28,036 nt of DNA from a bacterium (GCA_009724975.1 SRXB01000003.1:1-28036), one strand, 5' to 3'. Positions 15,291-23,060 are shown, numbered from the stretch's first letter. Translations and numbers: made by a program. The notes: generated from the sequence alone by a model not told the origin.

Positions 15291-16076
15291 TTACTCTTCC
15301 TCGGCGTTTTCCTCGAAGGCCTCGGCGGAGGTGGGCATCGCCTTCCTGGGCTTGGAGGAGGCGGACTCGGCGGCGACGTCGGCGCCTTCGCTCTTGGCGC
15401 TCTTGCCTTCGACGATGGCGTTGGCTATCTCGGCGGTGAAGAGCTTGATGGAGCGGATGGCGTCATCGTTGCCGGGGATGGGGAAGTCGATGAGGTCCGG
15501 GTCGCAGTTGGTGTCGGAGATGGCTATGACGGTGATGCCAAGGCGCTTGGCCTCGCGCACGGCGATAGCTTCGCGGACCGGGTCCACGATGAAGATGGCG
15601 CCCGGAAGGTTCTTCATCTCCTTGATGCCGCCGAGGTTCTGCTCAAGTTTTTCCTTCTCGCGAAGAAGGCGCATGCGCTCTTTCTTGGTGAGGAGGTCGA
15701 GGGTGCCGTCGGCTTCTTTCCTCTCGATGTCGACAAGGTGCTCGATGGAGCGCTTGATTGTGTTGAAGTTGGTGAGGGTGCCGCCCAGCCAGCGGTTGTT
15801 GATGTAGTATTCGCCGGCGCGAAGGGCTTCCTCGCGGATAATCTCGGCGGCCTGGCTCTTGGTGCCGACGAAAAGGACCCTGCCGCCCCTTGCGGTTATG
15901 GCGCGGACTTTGTCGTAGGCGGAACGGAAGAGGCGGACGGTCTGGGAGAGGTCGAGGATGTGGATGCCGTTTCTTTCGGTGAAGATGAACTTCTTCATCT
16001 TCGGGTTCCAGCGGTGGGTCTGGTGCCCGAAGTGAACGCCGGCTTCGAGCATCTCTCTCATGGATACGTTGGACAT
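15291..16076 (-). CDS. rpsB: 30S ribosomal protein S2
   Basis: A 261-residue small-subunit protein. Signatures are MREMLEAGVHFGHQTHRWNPKM at the N-terminus, RGGRVLFVGTKSQA, NRWLGGTLTNF, and AIFIVDPVREAIAVREAKRLGI..AISDTNCDPDLIDFPIPGNDDA. The frame continues upstream for 44 codons, but ATG 16076 has AGGAG at good spacing and aligns with the family start. The C-terminal ~35 residues are an acidic, Ala/Glu-rich tail, common in S2. It heads the long rpsB-tsaB run. Confidence 0.97.
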   Translation of the reverse strand: MSNVSMREMLEAGVHFGHQTHRWNPKMKKFIFTERNGIHILDLSQTVRLFRSAYDKVRAITARGGRVLFVGTKSQAAEIIREEALRAGEYYINNRWLGGTLTNFNTIKRSIEHLVDIERKEADGTLDLLTKKERMRLLREKEKLEQNLGGIKEMKNLPGAIFIVDPVREAIAVREAKRLGITVIAISDTNCDPDLIDFPIPGNDDAIRSIKLFTAEIANAIVEGKSAKSEGADVAAESASSKPRKAMPTSAEAFEENAEEE

Positions 16077-16198
16077 AGGTTGCTCCTTTAGTGGTTTTGT
16101 TTCACCAGATCCCGTCTTTCCGCCTTCCAGACCCTCTTTCTCAAGGGCACCACCCGGCGGTCGGGGATATGGCATGGTTGACTCTTTTGGAGCCGCTA

Positions 16199-16228
16199 TG
16201 GATAACACACGAGGGCAAGGGTCTTCAA
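16199..16228 (-). promoter_or_regulatory. Possible promoter of the rpsB run
   Basis: In the 251-base gap upstream of rpsB, after the terminator at 16260-16301, the minus strand has TTGAAG (16228-16223) followed at 17-18 bases by TTATCC or TATCCA. The match is modest. It would give a leader of over 100 bases, long enough for S2 autoregulation. No other ORF in the gap looks real. Confidence 0.35.
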
Positions 16229-16259
16229 GTTAAAATCCTTGCCTTGGCCGCATATTTTC

Positions 16260-16301
16260 CAAAAACGCCCCCTCGCGCCGCGCTTTTTGGGCGCTGGGGG
16301 C
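16260..16301 (-). terminator. Terminator after the OmpA-domain lipoprotein gene
   Basis: A strong two-part stem: GCCCCC pairs with GGGGGC on the outside and GCGCC with GGCGC inside, with small internal bulges. On the minus strand it is followed by GTTTTTGG. It lies 27 bases after the stop at 16328 and isolates the kinase/lipoprotein unit from rpsB. Confidence 0.75.
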
Positions 16302-16327
16302 AAAAGCCGTTGCGCGGGCTGGGTTTT

Positions 16328-17632
16328 TTACTGTTTTGGAGCCTCCGCCGGAGGGGTCGCCGGTGGCGCGGCTTCAGCCGGAGCCGTCGGCTCGTTTTGG
16401 GGAGCCGCCTCAAGGGCCTTGTCGATGGCTGGGGGAGGAGGAACCTCGCCCTGCGGCGGCTGGCCCGCCTCCTGCGCCGGAACCTGCGGCGCGGCGGGGG
16501 TTTCTTCGGCCTTTTGCTCCGGCGCGGGCTTGGGCAAAAGGTCGAGGTCCATCGGGACGAGTTTTATCTCTATCCTCCTGTTCTTGGCCTTGCCCTCGGG
16601 GGTGTCGTTCGGGACGGCGGGGCGGTTTTCCCCGTATCCTACGGCGCTGAGTTTCCCCGCCTCCACTCCGGCGGCCTCCGCCAAAAAGCGCACCACCGAT
16701 ACGGCGCGGGCGGTGGAGAGTTCCCAGTTGGTTGGGAATTTCTGTACCAGAGTACCGCCGATCGGCACGTTGTCGGTGTGGCCCTCGATTATTATCGCCT
16801 TGTCCTTGATGTTTTTTAGCGCTTCCCCTATCTGCTTGAGGACCTTCTTGCCCTCCTCCTTGACGGACGCGCTGCCGGAGGGAAAGAGTATTTCGTCCAT
16901 GACGTTGACGGTAAGCCGGCCCTTGAGGTTGGAGATGGTGACCTGTCCGCTCTCTATCTGGGCCTTCATGTCGCCCAAAAGCCCCTCGTAGGCGGCTGAG
17001 AGCTCGTTGAGCTTGCTCTCCTTCTCCTTTTTCAGTTTTTCCTGTTCCTCGCGCATGTTGCCGAGCAAGACCTCGTAATTTTGCGAAAGTTCCTCGACCT
17101 TTTCGACCTTTTCGCGCTCCAGGCGCTCCTTTTCCTCTATGAGGACCGATTTTTCGGCCTCCATCGAGGTTATGCGCCCCCTCGCCTTCTCCATGAGGGC
17201 CTGTGCCGATTCCACGCGCTCGTCGCAGGCCTTGGCGTCGGCGTCGGACTTGGCCAGAAGGCGCTTTATCTCCGCCCCCTGCTCCTTGGCCTTGCGGTCG
17301 GAATCGAGGATCGTCTTTTTGGCGGCGTCAAGTTCTGCGGAAAGTTGCTCTTTCTCGCCGAAGCAGGCCGAAAGGGACTTTCCGCCCTCGTCCGCCGACT
17401 GGCGAGATTTTGAAAGCTCTTTTTCGAGGCCCGCCTTTTCCTCCGAAAGGGTCTTTTTCTCGGACTCAAGGACCGCTATCCGCTCGTTGGCGGCTCCGAG
17501 GCGGGAGGTGAGGTCCTCGCCCCTGGCTTCCGCTTCGGTGGCACGCAAAACCTCGGCCTGGTAAAGCTCTTTTTTGACTCCGCAACCGAAAATGGCCAGC
17601 GCCACAATGGAAATTGCAATGATTTTCTTCAT
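16328..17632 (-). CDS. Coiled-coil OmpA/MotB-domain lipoprotein
   Basis: From ATG 17632 the protein has 434 residues. A lipoprotein-type signal ends in AIFGC (Cys17 as the lipidated residue). Residues ~22-235 are one long charged Glu/Lys/Ala coiled coil. An OmpA-C peptidoglycan-binding domain follows at about 240-358: MDEILFPSGSASV, IIEGHTDNVPIGG, LSTARAVSVVRFL, GYGENRPAVPNDTPEGKAKNRRIEIKL. A Pro/Ala/Glu-rich, probably disordered tail of about 70 residues closes it. It probably bridges outer membrane and peptidoglycan, or works as a stator- or TolR-like rod; the function is not known. The ATG overlaps the TGA stop of the haem-type sensor kinase (TGATG), so the two are translated together. Confidence 0.88.
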   Translation of the reverse strand: MKKIIAISIVALAIFGCGVKKELYQAEVLRATEAEARGEDLTSRLGAANERIAVLESEKKTLSEEKAGLEKELSKSRQSADEGGKSLSACFGEKEQLSAELDAAKKTILDSDRKAKEQGAEIKRLLAKSDADAKACDERVESAQALMEKARGRITSMEAEKSVLIEEKERLEREKVEKVEELSQNYEVLLGNMREEQEKLKKEKESKLNELSAAYEGLLGDMKAQIESGQVTISNLKGRLTVNVMDEILFPSGSASVKEEGKKVLKQIGEALKNIKDKAIIIEGHTDNVPIGGTLVQKFPTNWELSTARAVSVVRFLAEAAGVEAGKLSAVGYGENRPAVPNDTPEGKAKNRRIEIKLVPMDLDLLPKPAPEQKAEETPAAPQVPAQEAGQPPQGEVPPPPAIDKALEAAPQNEPTAPAEAAPPATPPAEAPKQ

Positions 17633-19134
17633 CAAACCGCCTCCGGTTCGCTCTTTTTAAGCCAGATGTAAAAGGTTGTACCTATCGCGGCCCTGGACTG
17701 AACTCCCATTATACCACCGTGGGATTCGATTATGTTTCGGCTTATCGGCAATCCAAGGCCGGTGCCCTGGACTTTGGTGGTGAAGAAGGGCTTGAAGATT
17801 TCCGCCATGAGCTCCGGGCTCATGCCGCTGCCCTCGTCGGCCACCGCTATCTCCACGAATTCCTCCCTGTTCACTACTTCGGGAATGGGGCCGACGGGGG
17901 TGGCCGAGGTGGAGACGGTTATGCGCGAATCGGCCTTGCAGGCCTGCCTTGCGTTTATTATCAGGTTCAAAAGGACCTGCTGTATCTGGTTTGCGTCAAG
18001 CGGTATCTCGGGCATGGCCGGATCGAGGTTTTTGACGAATTCGCAGGGGGTTTCGCGCGCGTCGCGGCCCGCGAAGTAGAGGACTTCCTCCGCGACGTCG
18101 TTGGGGTTCACGGGCCTTAGCTCCGGCGGTTTGACGCGGGCGAAGTTTAGGAGGTCGTTGATGGTCTTGTCGAGTCTGCCGGTGAGCTTGAGCATCTCGC
18201 GCACGACTTCGCGCCGCGCGTCGTCCTCCTTGAAGCTCCCCGCAAGCACCTGGGTCGCTCCCGAGAGCCCCGCCAGCGGGTTTTTTATCTCGTGGGCTAC
18301 GGAGGCCGCCATTTCGCCTATGGAGGCGAGCCTTTCGGCCCTGCTCATCTGCTCGGCGTGGAGGCGTTTCATCTCTTTTTCCGCTTTTTCAAGGCGCGAG
18401 AGCATTTCGTTGAAGGATTCGGAGAGCTGCCCTATCTCGTCGTGGGTCTTTAGCTTCACGCGTTCGCCCAGCGAGCCCGATTGCGCGCCTTTCATGGCGT
18501 CCATTAGGGTGGAGATGGGCTTTTTGACGATTACGGTGGTCAGTATGCTTATGAGGAGGGAGACCATCACTATGGTGAGGATGGTGGAGATGACCATGAA
18601 GCGGGCGTTTCGCTCTATCTGCGCGTCCATCGCCGCCATTGAGAGGCAGACTTCCAGCACCCCTATTATCTTGGTGTCCTTGCCGTGGCAACGGTGGCAC
18701 TGGGGCTCGTTTCGCATGACCTCGACGCGGCACATCGAGCGGTGGGCCTCGGCCCCGCTGCGGAATGGCTTTGACATGTCGCCGCTGGTGAAGACGTTCA
18801 TGACCAGTTCGTCGATGTTGGTGCCGACCTCCGCCGGTTCGGCGGAGTGGAGTATAAGCCCTTCGGCGCTGAAGATGCGCAGGGTCTCTATTTCGCGGAA
18901 TTGGCCGATGACGCGGATTATTTTGGTGAGGTCCTTTTCGTTGGCGCTCTCCATGTCCATGCGGATGACGTCGGTGACTGCCTGGGTGAGGAGGCGGGCC
19001 TTGGCCTTGGTGTTTTCCTCGGCCTGACGGTTTTGTTCGCCAAGAGTCAGGTAGGCGGAGATGCCTAGGACTATGACGAGCGCCGCGGCTATGGCGATGT
19101 TGATTTTGGTGTTGAGGGTGCGGATTGAGGACAA
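17632..19134 (-). CDS. Sensor histidine kinase with periplasmic haem c motif
   Basis: A 500-residue transmembrane kinase. Helix 1 is at about 11-31, a periplasmic sensor at 32-178, helix 2 at 179-203, and HAMP at ~203-255. HisKA has the phospho-acceptor His281 in HEIKNPL. HATPase has NLIINA (N box), DEGSGM (G1), KPFFTTK (F box) and GTGLGL (G2). The periplasmic part carries CHRCH at 146-150, a CxxCH haem c attachment site on the trans side of the membrane; His131 is a candidate ligand. Haem-c sensor domains of this layout are known from Geobacter chemotaxis and kinase proteins. It probably senses redox state or a gas. No response regulator is encoded in the window. The start is TTG 19134 with a weak ribosome site; no ATG is available in frame. 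The stop overlaps the lipoprotein start. Confidence 0.9.
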   Translation of the reverse strand: MSSIRTLNTKINIAIAAALVIVLGISAYLTLGEQNRQAEENTKAKARLLTQAVTDVIRMDMESANEKDLTKIIRVIGQFREIETLRIFSAEGLILHSAEPAEVGTNIDELVMNVFTSGDMSKPFRSGAEAHRSMCRVEVMRNEPQCHRCHGKDTKIIGVLEVCLSMAAMDAQIERNARFMVISTILTIVMVSLLISILTTVIVKKPISTLMDAMKGAQSGSLGERVKLKTHDEIGQLSESFNEMLSRLEKAEKEMKRLHAEQMSRAERLASIGEMAASVAHEIKNPLAGLSGATQVLAGSFKEDDARREVVREMLKLTGRLDKTINDLLNFARVKPPELRPVNPNDVAEEVLYFAGRDARETPCEFVKNLDPAMPEIPLDANQIQQVLLNLIINARQACKADSRITVSTSATPVGPIPEVVNREEFVEIAVADEGSGMSPELMAEIFKPFFTTKVQGTGLGLPISRNIIESHGGIMGVQSRAAIGTTFYIWLKKSEPEAV

Positions 19135-19233
19135 GGGGTCAGCCCTACGCCTTCTTTGGTGCGGCGGGCGGGATGGATTTTGGCTTTCGGGTGCCTGTCA
19201 TTTGTCGTCACATCCAGCCCTTGGGTTGGGGCT

Positions 19234-20064
19234 TCAGGTGGGCAGGGTTTTTTCCCTCTGCTCGGCGGAGAGGCGCGCGCCGGTGAAGACGGTGCAGACC
19301 TTTATCGCCTCGCAGTCGGTGCAGTCCAGGCATCTTATGCAGTTGCCGGTGTTTTCGCCCTCCCATACTTCTATGTCCATCGGGCATATCTGCTGGCATT
19401 TGCGGCAGTGTGTGCATTTTTCGGCGTCCCATTTGAGGCGGATCAGGCTGAAGCGGTTGAAGAGGCCGAAGAAGGCTCCTAGCGGGCATATTATCTGGCA
19501 GAAGGGGCGTTTGGCTATGATCGAGGAGATGCTGAAGAATATGAGCATCGCAACTTTTATCCAGAAGAGGTCTTTCATCATCGAGCGCACGTCTGTGCTG
19601 ATGGTGACCCACGGCAGGCCGCCGATTAGCGTTCCCATCGGGCATAGTTTGGAGAACCAGTTTTCGGCGGTGAGCCAGGGGGCGATTATGACGAGGCCGA
19701 TGAGGACGAGGTAGCGGAAGGGGCGCATGAACGCGGGTATGCGTATTTTGAAGGAGGAAAGGCGGTAGAGGAGGTCCTGGAAGTAGCCAAAGGCGCACAT
19801 GGTGCCGCAGGGCATTCTTCCTACCGCCGTTCCGATTAGGCCAAGGAAGCCCAGCACGTAGTAGGGTATGGCGTGGACGACCATGAAGTGCTGGATGGTG
19901 CCGATGGGGCAGGAGCCGACCGCCGAGGGGCAGGCGTAGCAGTTTAGCACGGGCACGCAGACGGATTTGGTCTGGAGCTGGCAGACCGCCTGGGTGGTGA
20001 ACCCCTTGAAGTAGCTGTTTATGCCTACAGATGTGCCTAGCTGAAAAAACCGCCTAAGTCGCAT
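19234..20064 (-). CDS. NapH/YccM-like membrane polyferredoxin
   Basis: A 276-residue integral membrane iron-sulfur protein. It has three NapH-type cytoplasmic Cys loops: NCYACPSAVGSCPIG (41-55), CGTMCAFGYFQDLLYRL (86-102) and CQIICPLGAFFGLFNR (189-204). Four or five helices separate them. A C-terminal ferredoxin part follows: CTHCRKCQQICP (217-228) for one 4Fe-4S cluster and CIRCLDCTDC (242-251) for a second. The family passes electrons across or along the membrane to periplasmic reductases or quinols. The window has no nap genes; the neighbours are the multihaem cytochrome set. The spacing of the second cluster (x2-x2-x2) differs from the usual x2-x2-x3-CP. A gap of 94 bases precedes it, with no ORF. 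Confidence 0.9.
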   Translation of the reverse strand: MRLRRFFQLGTSVGINSYFKGFTTQAVCQLQTKSVCVPVLNCYACPSAVGSCPIGTIQHFMVVHAIPYYVLGFLGLIGTAVGRMPCGTMCAFGYFQDLLYRLSSFKIRIPAFMRPFRYLVLIGLVIIAPWLTAENWFSKLCPMGTLIGGLPWVTISTDVRSMMKDLFWIKVAMLIFFSISSIIAKRPFCQIICPLGAFFGLFNRFSLIRLKWDAEKCTHCRKCQQICPMDIEVWEGENTGNCIRCLDCTDCEAIKVCTVFTGARLSAEQREKTLPT

Positions 20065-20158
20065 TTCCCCGTATGAACCTCAAAAAAAATTTATATGCCC
20101 CGTTTTCCCCTGCCGCTCTTCGGTTTGCCTGAGGTCAACCGACCCCTATGCAACTTAG

Positions 20159-20545
20159 TCAGAGGAGGGTTCCGTTGAAGAATACCTCGCCGAATTCGTG
20201 ACGCCCTATGCCTACGTGGAGGGCGGCCCAGAGGACGGCTATCGCCACACCCCAGATGACGCCCTTGTATTTCGTTCTTATTAGGCCGCTTCCCACCAGA
20301 ACTACGATGAGGGTCGCCACCGCTATGTTTACGAAGTTCCAGTCCCAGAAAAGCTCGACCAGTTCGGATACGGATTCGTCGCCTGCTATTATCAGCTTCG
20401 CAAAGTTGTAGCCGACGTCGATTACGAGCACGAATATCGCGGCCGCCCAGCAAAAGCGCGGCTCGATTTCGTATTTTCTCATCGCGAAGAATACGGCAAC
20501 CGCCGCAAGGAGCCACGCTATCTGGTAGTAGGTGGATGGTTCCAT
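20159..20545 (-). CDS. Small four-helix membrane protein, unknown function
   Basis: The 128-residue protein is not recognised. It shows four hydrophobic segments at about 7-22, 32-53, 70-88 and 94-112, with charged loops (RKYEIEPR, GDESVSELVELFWDWN, RTKYKG) and a short polar C-terminus containing HVGIGRHEFGEVF. Two His residues near the end could be haem or metal ligands, but this is speculative. The ATG at 20545 has GAGG 8 bases upstream. A terminator hairpin lies only ~22 bases upstream of the start, so expression probably depends on read-through from the thioredoxin-fold/TPR gene. The polyferredoxin gene lies 94 bases downstream. Coding potential is supported by the helix pattern and the absence of overlap with other genes. 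Confidence 0.7.
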   Translation of the reverse strand: MEPSTYYQIAWLLAAVAVFFAMRKYEIEPRFCWAAAIFVLVIDVGYNFAKLIIAGDESVSELVELFWDWNFVNIAVATLIVVLVGSGLIRTKYKGVIWGVAIAVLWAALHVGIGRHEFGEVFFNGTLL

Positions 20546-20560
20546 TTAAACAACCTCGGC

Positions 20561-20597
20561 AAAAATGAAAGGGCGGGCATTTTAGGGCCCGCCCTTT
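20561..20597 (-). terminator. Strong terminator or attenuator after the thioredoxin-fold/TPR gene
   Basis: A perfect 11-bp stem (20568-20578 with 20587-20597, eight-base loop) of AAAGGGCGGGC/GCCCGCCCTTT. On the minus strand it is followed by CATTTTTG. It lies 18 bases after the stop of the thioredoxin-fold/TPR gene. Only 22 bases separate it from the next ATG, and these include the ribosome site, so no separate promoter fits between. Confidence 0.85.
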
Positions 20598-20614
20598 TCA
20601 ATGCCATGTTCGCG

Positions 20615-21637
20615 TTACTGTTTTTCCTCGGCGGTCTCGACCTGCTCAAGTATTTTTTCGAGCGCCTTGCGGTAGGCTACCGCCGCTTTATCCATTTTTC
20701 CAGCGTTTTCGTGCATCATGCCGAGATAGTAGTACATTTTGCCGCCGTCGGGGCTGACCATAGCTATTTTTTCGAGCTCCGCGGAGGCTTCCTCGTAGCC
20801 GCCCTTCTTGGCCTTCACCCTCGCGAGCCCGACTTTTCCCAGGCTGTTGGAGGGTTCGATTTCCATGATTTTCTTGTAGGCGGCTTCGGCTTCTTCCAGG
20901 GGGCCGTTTTCCTCAAGGGTGAGGTCGCCCAAAAGCATGTAGGCCTCGGTGTAGGTTTTGTCGGCCTCTATCGCTTTTTTGACCATGGGGATGGCTTTGG
21001 ATTTTTGCTTGCGCTTGATCTGCATCCTGGCCTGCTGGAGTTCGCGTATCGCTTTTTTGCGCTCGGGGGAGATGTTCACCTGGGCGCCTTTGTCGGCCTT
21101 TTCGTCGATGGCTATTCCGAGTATTTTCTTGGCTTCTTCCTCGATGGAGATCTTGATTGAGGAGGTGTAGCCGCTGTAGGAGCTTTTGAGGGTGCCGTCG
21201 GGGGCGATTACTGCGGTTTCGGGGGCTACGACTATGCCGAACATGCCGTAGTTCTTTTCGTTGTCGTCCAGGAGGACGGGGAATTCGGCGCCAAGGCCCT
21301 TGGCCCAGGCGGCGGCGTCGCCGTCCTTGGGGTTGACGACTATCGCCAGCACCTGGACTTTGCCCTTGAGGGCGGGGTCGAGGCGGGCGAGGTCCCTGAC
21401 CAGTTCGTTGGATTTGTCCTGCCCCTGACGGATAAAGGAGAGGACTATCACCTCTTCCGTCGGAGGAGCGTATTCGACAGAGCCGCCGCCCTCGGCGGCC
21501 ATAGCTTTGAATGACGGGGTTTTGTCGCCGTTTTTGACGTTGCGGAATGCCTGCGCCTCGGCGCATTCGAAGGTGAGAATTATTGCACAAGCCAAGGCGG
21601 TATAGGCCAGCTTGAGGCCAAGTTTGGAGATTTTCAT
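20615..21637 (-). CDS. Exported thioredoxin-fold (redoxin) plus TPR protein lacking active-site Cys
   Basis: From ATG 21637 (GGAGGGG upstream) the protein has 340 residues. A signal peptide (1-30, ending AQA) leads to an AhpC/TlpA-like fold at about 35-175: GDKTPSFKAMAAEGG, EEVIVLSFIRQGQDKS, KVQVLAIVVNPKD, FPVLLDDNEKNYGMFGIVVAPETAVIAPDGTL. At the usual CxxC or peroxidatic Cys position the sequence is RQGQDKS; the only two cysteines (17, 25) are in the signal peptide. Three TPR units follow (about 192-330). It is therefore unlikely to be a redox enzyme and more likely a periplasmic scaffold or chaperone, perhaps for cytochrome assembly, given the cytochrome gene just upstream and ccsB/resB beyond. 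Family assignment rests on fold-level motifs. Confidence 0.85.
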   Translation of the reverse strand: MKISKLGLKLAYTALACAIILTFECAEAQAFRNVKNGDKTPSFKAMAAEGGGSVEYAPPTEEVIVLSFIRQGQDKSNELVRDLARLDPALKGKVQVLAIVVNPKDGDAAAWAKGLGAEFPVLLDDNEKNYGMFGIVVAPETAVIAPDGTLKSSYSGYTSSIKISIEEEAKKILGIAIDEKADKGAQVNISPERKKAIRELQQARMQIKRKQKSKAIPMVKKAIEADKTYTEAYMLLGDLTLEENGPLEEAEAAYKKIMEIEPSNSLGKVGLARVKAKKGGYEEASAELEKIAMVSPDGGKMYYYLGMMHENAGKMDKAAVAYRKALEKILEQVETAEEKQ

Positions 21638-21690
21638 GTGACCCCTCCTTCGTTGTCCCACCATTAAATCAAATGAAGCTGATTTGCAAA

Positions 21691-21719
21691 GGGGAGCCGC
21701 GCCTTTTGGCGGGCTCCCC
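21691..21719 (-). terminator. Terminator hairpin after the multihaem cytochrome gene
   Basis: GGGGAGCC-CGCC pairs with GGCG-(C)-GGCTCCCC around an AAAA loop, about 10 bases after the stop at 21729. The tail on the minus strand is TTTGCAAATC, so the T run is weak. It leaves 54 bases before the ATG of the thioredoxin-fold/TPR gene. Confidence 0.65.
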
Positions 21720-21728
21720 CGTTTGCGA

Positions 21729-23024
21729 TTAGTAGGTGACCGGGTTTAAGCGATCGTAGTCTTTGGGCTTGTGACAGCCGACCACGCAGGATCCGCCGTT
21801 GGTCTTCTTGGTGAAGTTGACGGGCAGCATCCATTTCGCGCCGAAGGGCACTTCTTTTCTCACGTGCTTGTCCTGATTGCCGGCGTGGACTTCGTGGCAG
21901 GATTTGCAGCTGCGGCCCTTGGGGTCTTTGTTCACGTGGAGGTAGTGGAGATTCAAATCACCGTTTCGAAAGTCGGTGAGTTTGGTGGTGAACTGGTTGA
22001 GCGCGATGTCCTTGTTGTGGCAGTCGAAGCAAAGCGCGTAGTTTTCGGTCTTGTAGGGCATGTAGAAGGTTTCGGGGAAGGGCTTTTTCAAGACCATGGT
22101 GTAGTTGGAGCCGTGCGGGTCGTGGCAGGCGTAGCAGTCGTTCTGCGTGACGGGGCCGTGCATGTTTTTCGCGCTGGCGATGGCGGCGCCCATGTCGGTG
22201 TGGCAGACGTAGCAGTTGTCGCGTGCCGGGGACTTGAGCTGGCGCGGGTAGTTGGAGGAGTGCGGGGTGTGGCAGTTGTTGCAGTCGCCGTTTTTAAGCG
22301 CCGTGTGCTGGAAAGCGGAGTTTTCTACCAGCTCTTTTACCCTGGTGTGGCAGGTGTAGCACAGTTCCTTGCCTTCGTTGTAGAGCATGAACTTGTGGTC
22401 GGAGCCGTGGGAGTCGTGGCACTTGTGGCAGTCTTCCTTGACGGGTCCGTGTACGTATTTGCGCTCGAACTCTTCCTTGCGGTCGAGGTGGCACAGGAGG
22501 CAAAGCTCGGTGCCCTTCTCCTCGGTGAGGCCCGGGTAGGCGGAGGAGTGGGGGTTGTGGCAGATGTTGCAGTCGCCGGCGGCGACGGGGCCGTGCATGA
22601 CGGCTTTGCCCATCATCTTCTTTTCGTGGCAGGTGAAGCAAAGGTCGCTCGTGGTGGCGGCCTTCAGCATCAGTTCCGCGTTGGATTCGTGGGGATCGTG
22701 GCAGGCTATGCAGTCGCCCTTCTGGACGGGTTTGTGGACGGTCGGGTTCTGGTCGAGGCGCTCGTGGCAGCCGAAGCAAAGCTCCTTGCCGCCGTTGAAG
22801 GCGAGCTTGAAATCCTTCGAGCCGCTTTTGGACGGGTGCTTGGCGGCGGACTGCTCGTGGCAGATCGCGCACTGTCCGGCTCCCATAGGTCCGTGGATGA
22901 ATTTTTTCTTGCCCATCTTTTCGTGGCAGGAACCGCTTATGCAGCCCTCTTCGGCGGCGGCGTACCCTGCGCACGCGATGAGGAAAACCAGACAAAGGCT
23001 AATTTTCACCAGAGCGCGATTCAT
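21729..23024 (-). CDS. Exported multihaem c-type cytochrome, about 15 haem sites
   Basis: The 431-residue protein starts MNRALVKISLCLVFLIACAGYAAA, a textbook signal peptide. Thirteen CxxCH motifs follow (first Cys at 52, 83, 105, 129, 152, 175, 199, 222, 248, 271, 297, 332, 373), plus one CX4CH (28-34) and one CX3CH (413-418). The repeat HGPV..GDCxxCHxPHxS recurs, the paired-CxxCH (doubled CXXCH) domain. Ordinary CxxCH spacing alternates with extra His residues that can be distal ligands. It probably carries electrons across the periplasm or to the outside. An ATG 15 bases upstream (23039) with AAGGGG is an alternative start. It is preceded by its own promoter, and the ccsB/resB maturation genes lie directly upstream. 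The gene ends with a hairpin. Confidence 0.95.
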   Translation of the reverse strand: MNRALVKISLCLVFLIACAGYAAAEEGCISGSCHEKMGKKKFIHGPMGAGQCAICHEQSAAKHPSKSGSKDFKLAFNGGKELCFGCHERLDQNPTVHKPVQKGDCIACHDPHESNAELMLKAATTSDLCFTCHEKKMMGKAVMHGPVAAGDCNICHNPHSSAYPGLTEEKGTELCLLCHLDRKEEFERKYVHGPVKEDCHKCHDSHGSDHKFMLYNEGKELCYTCHTRVKELVENSAFQHTALKNGDCNNCHTPHSSNYPRQLKSPARDNCYVCHTDMGAAIASAKNMHGPVTQNDCYACHDPHGSNYTMVLKKPFPETFYMPYKTENYALCFDCHNKDIALNQFTTKLTDFRNGDLNLHYLHVNKDPKGRSCKSCHEVHAGNQDKHVRKEVPFGAKWMLPVNFTKKTNGGSCVVGCHKPKDYDRLNPVTY

Positions 23025-23060
23025 CTTCCTCCCTTTCATGGCTACCCCTTGCACTATAAG

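Noticed and set aside
15291..16208. Longer S2 with a 44-residue N-terminal extension
   Set aside because: The internal ATG at 16076 has a good ribosome site and matches the family start; the extension is Pro/Gly/Lys-rich and unlike S2.
19156..19215. Possible 18-codon leader peptide (MTGTRKPKS...) upstream of the sensor kinase
   Set aside because: Short, weak ribosome site, and no associated hairpin or attenuator; it cannot be supported from the sequence alone.
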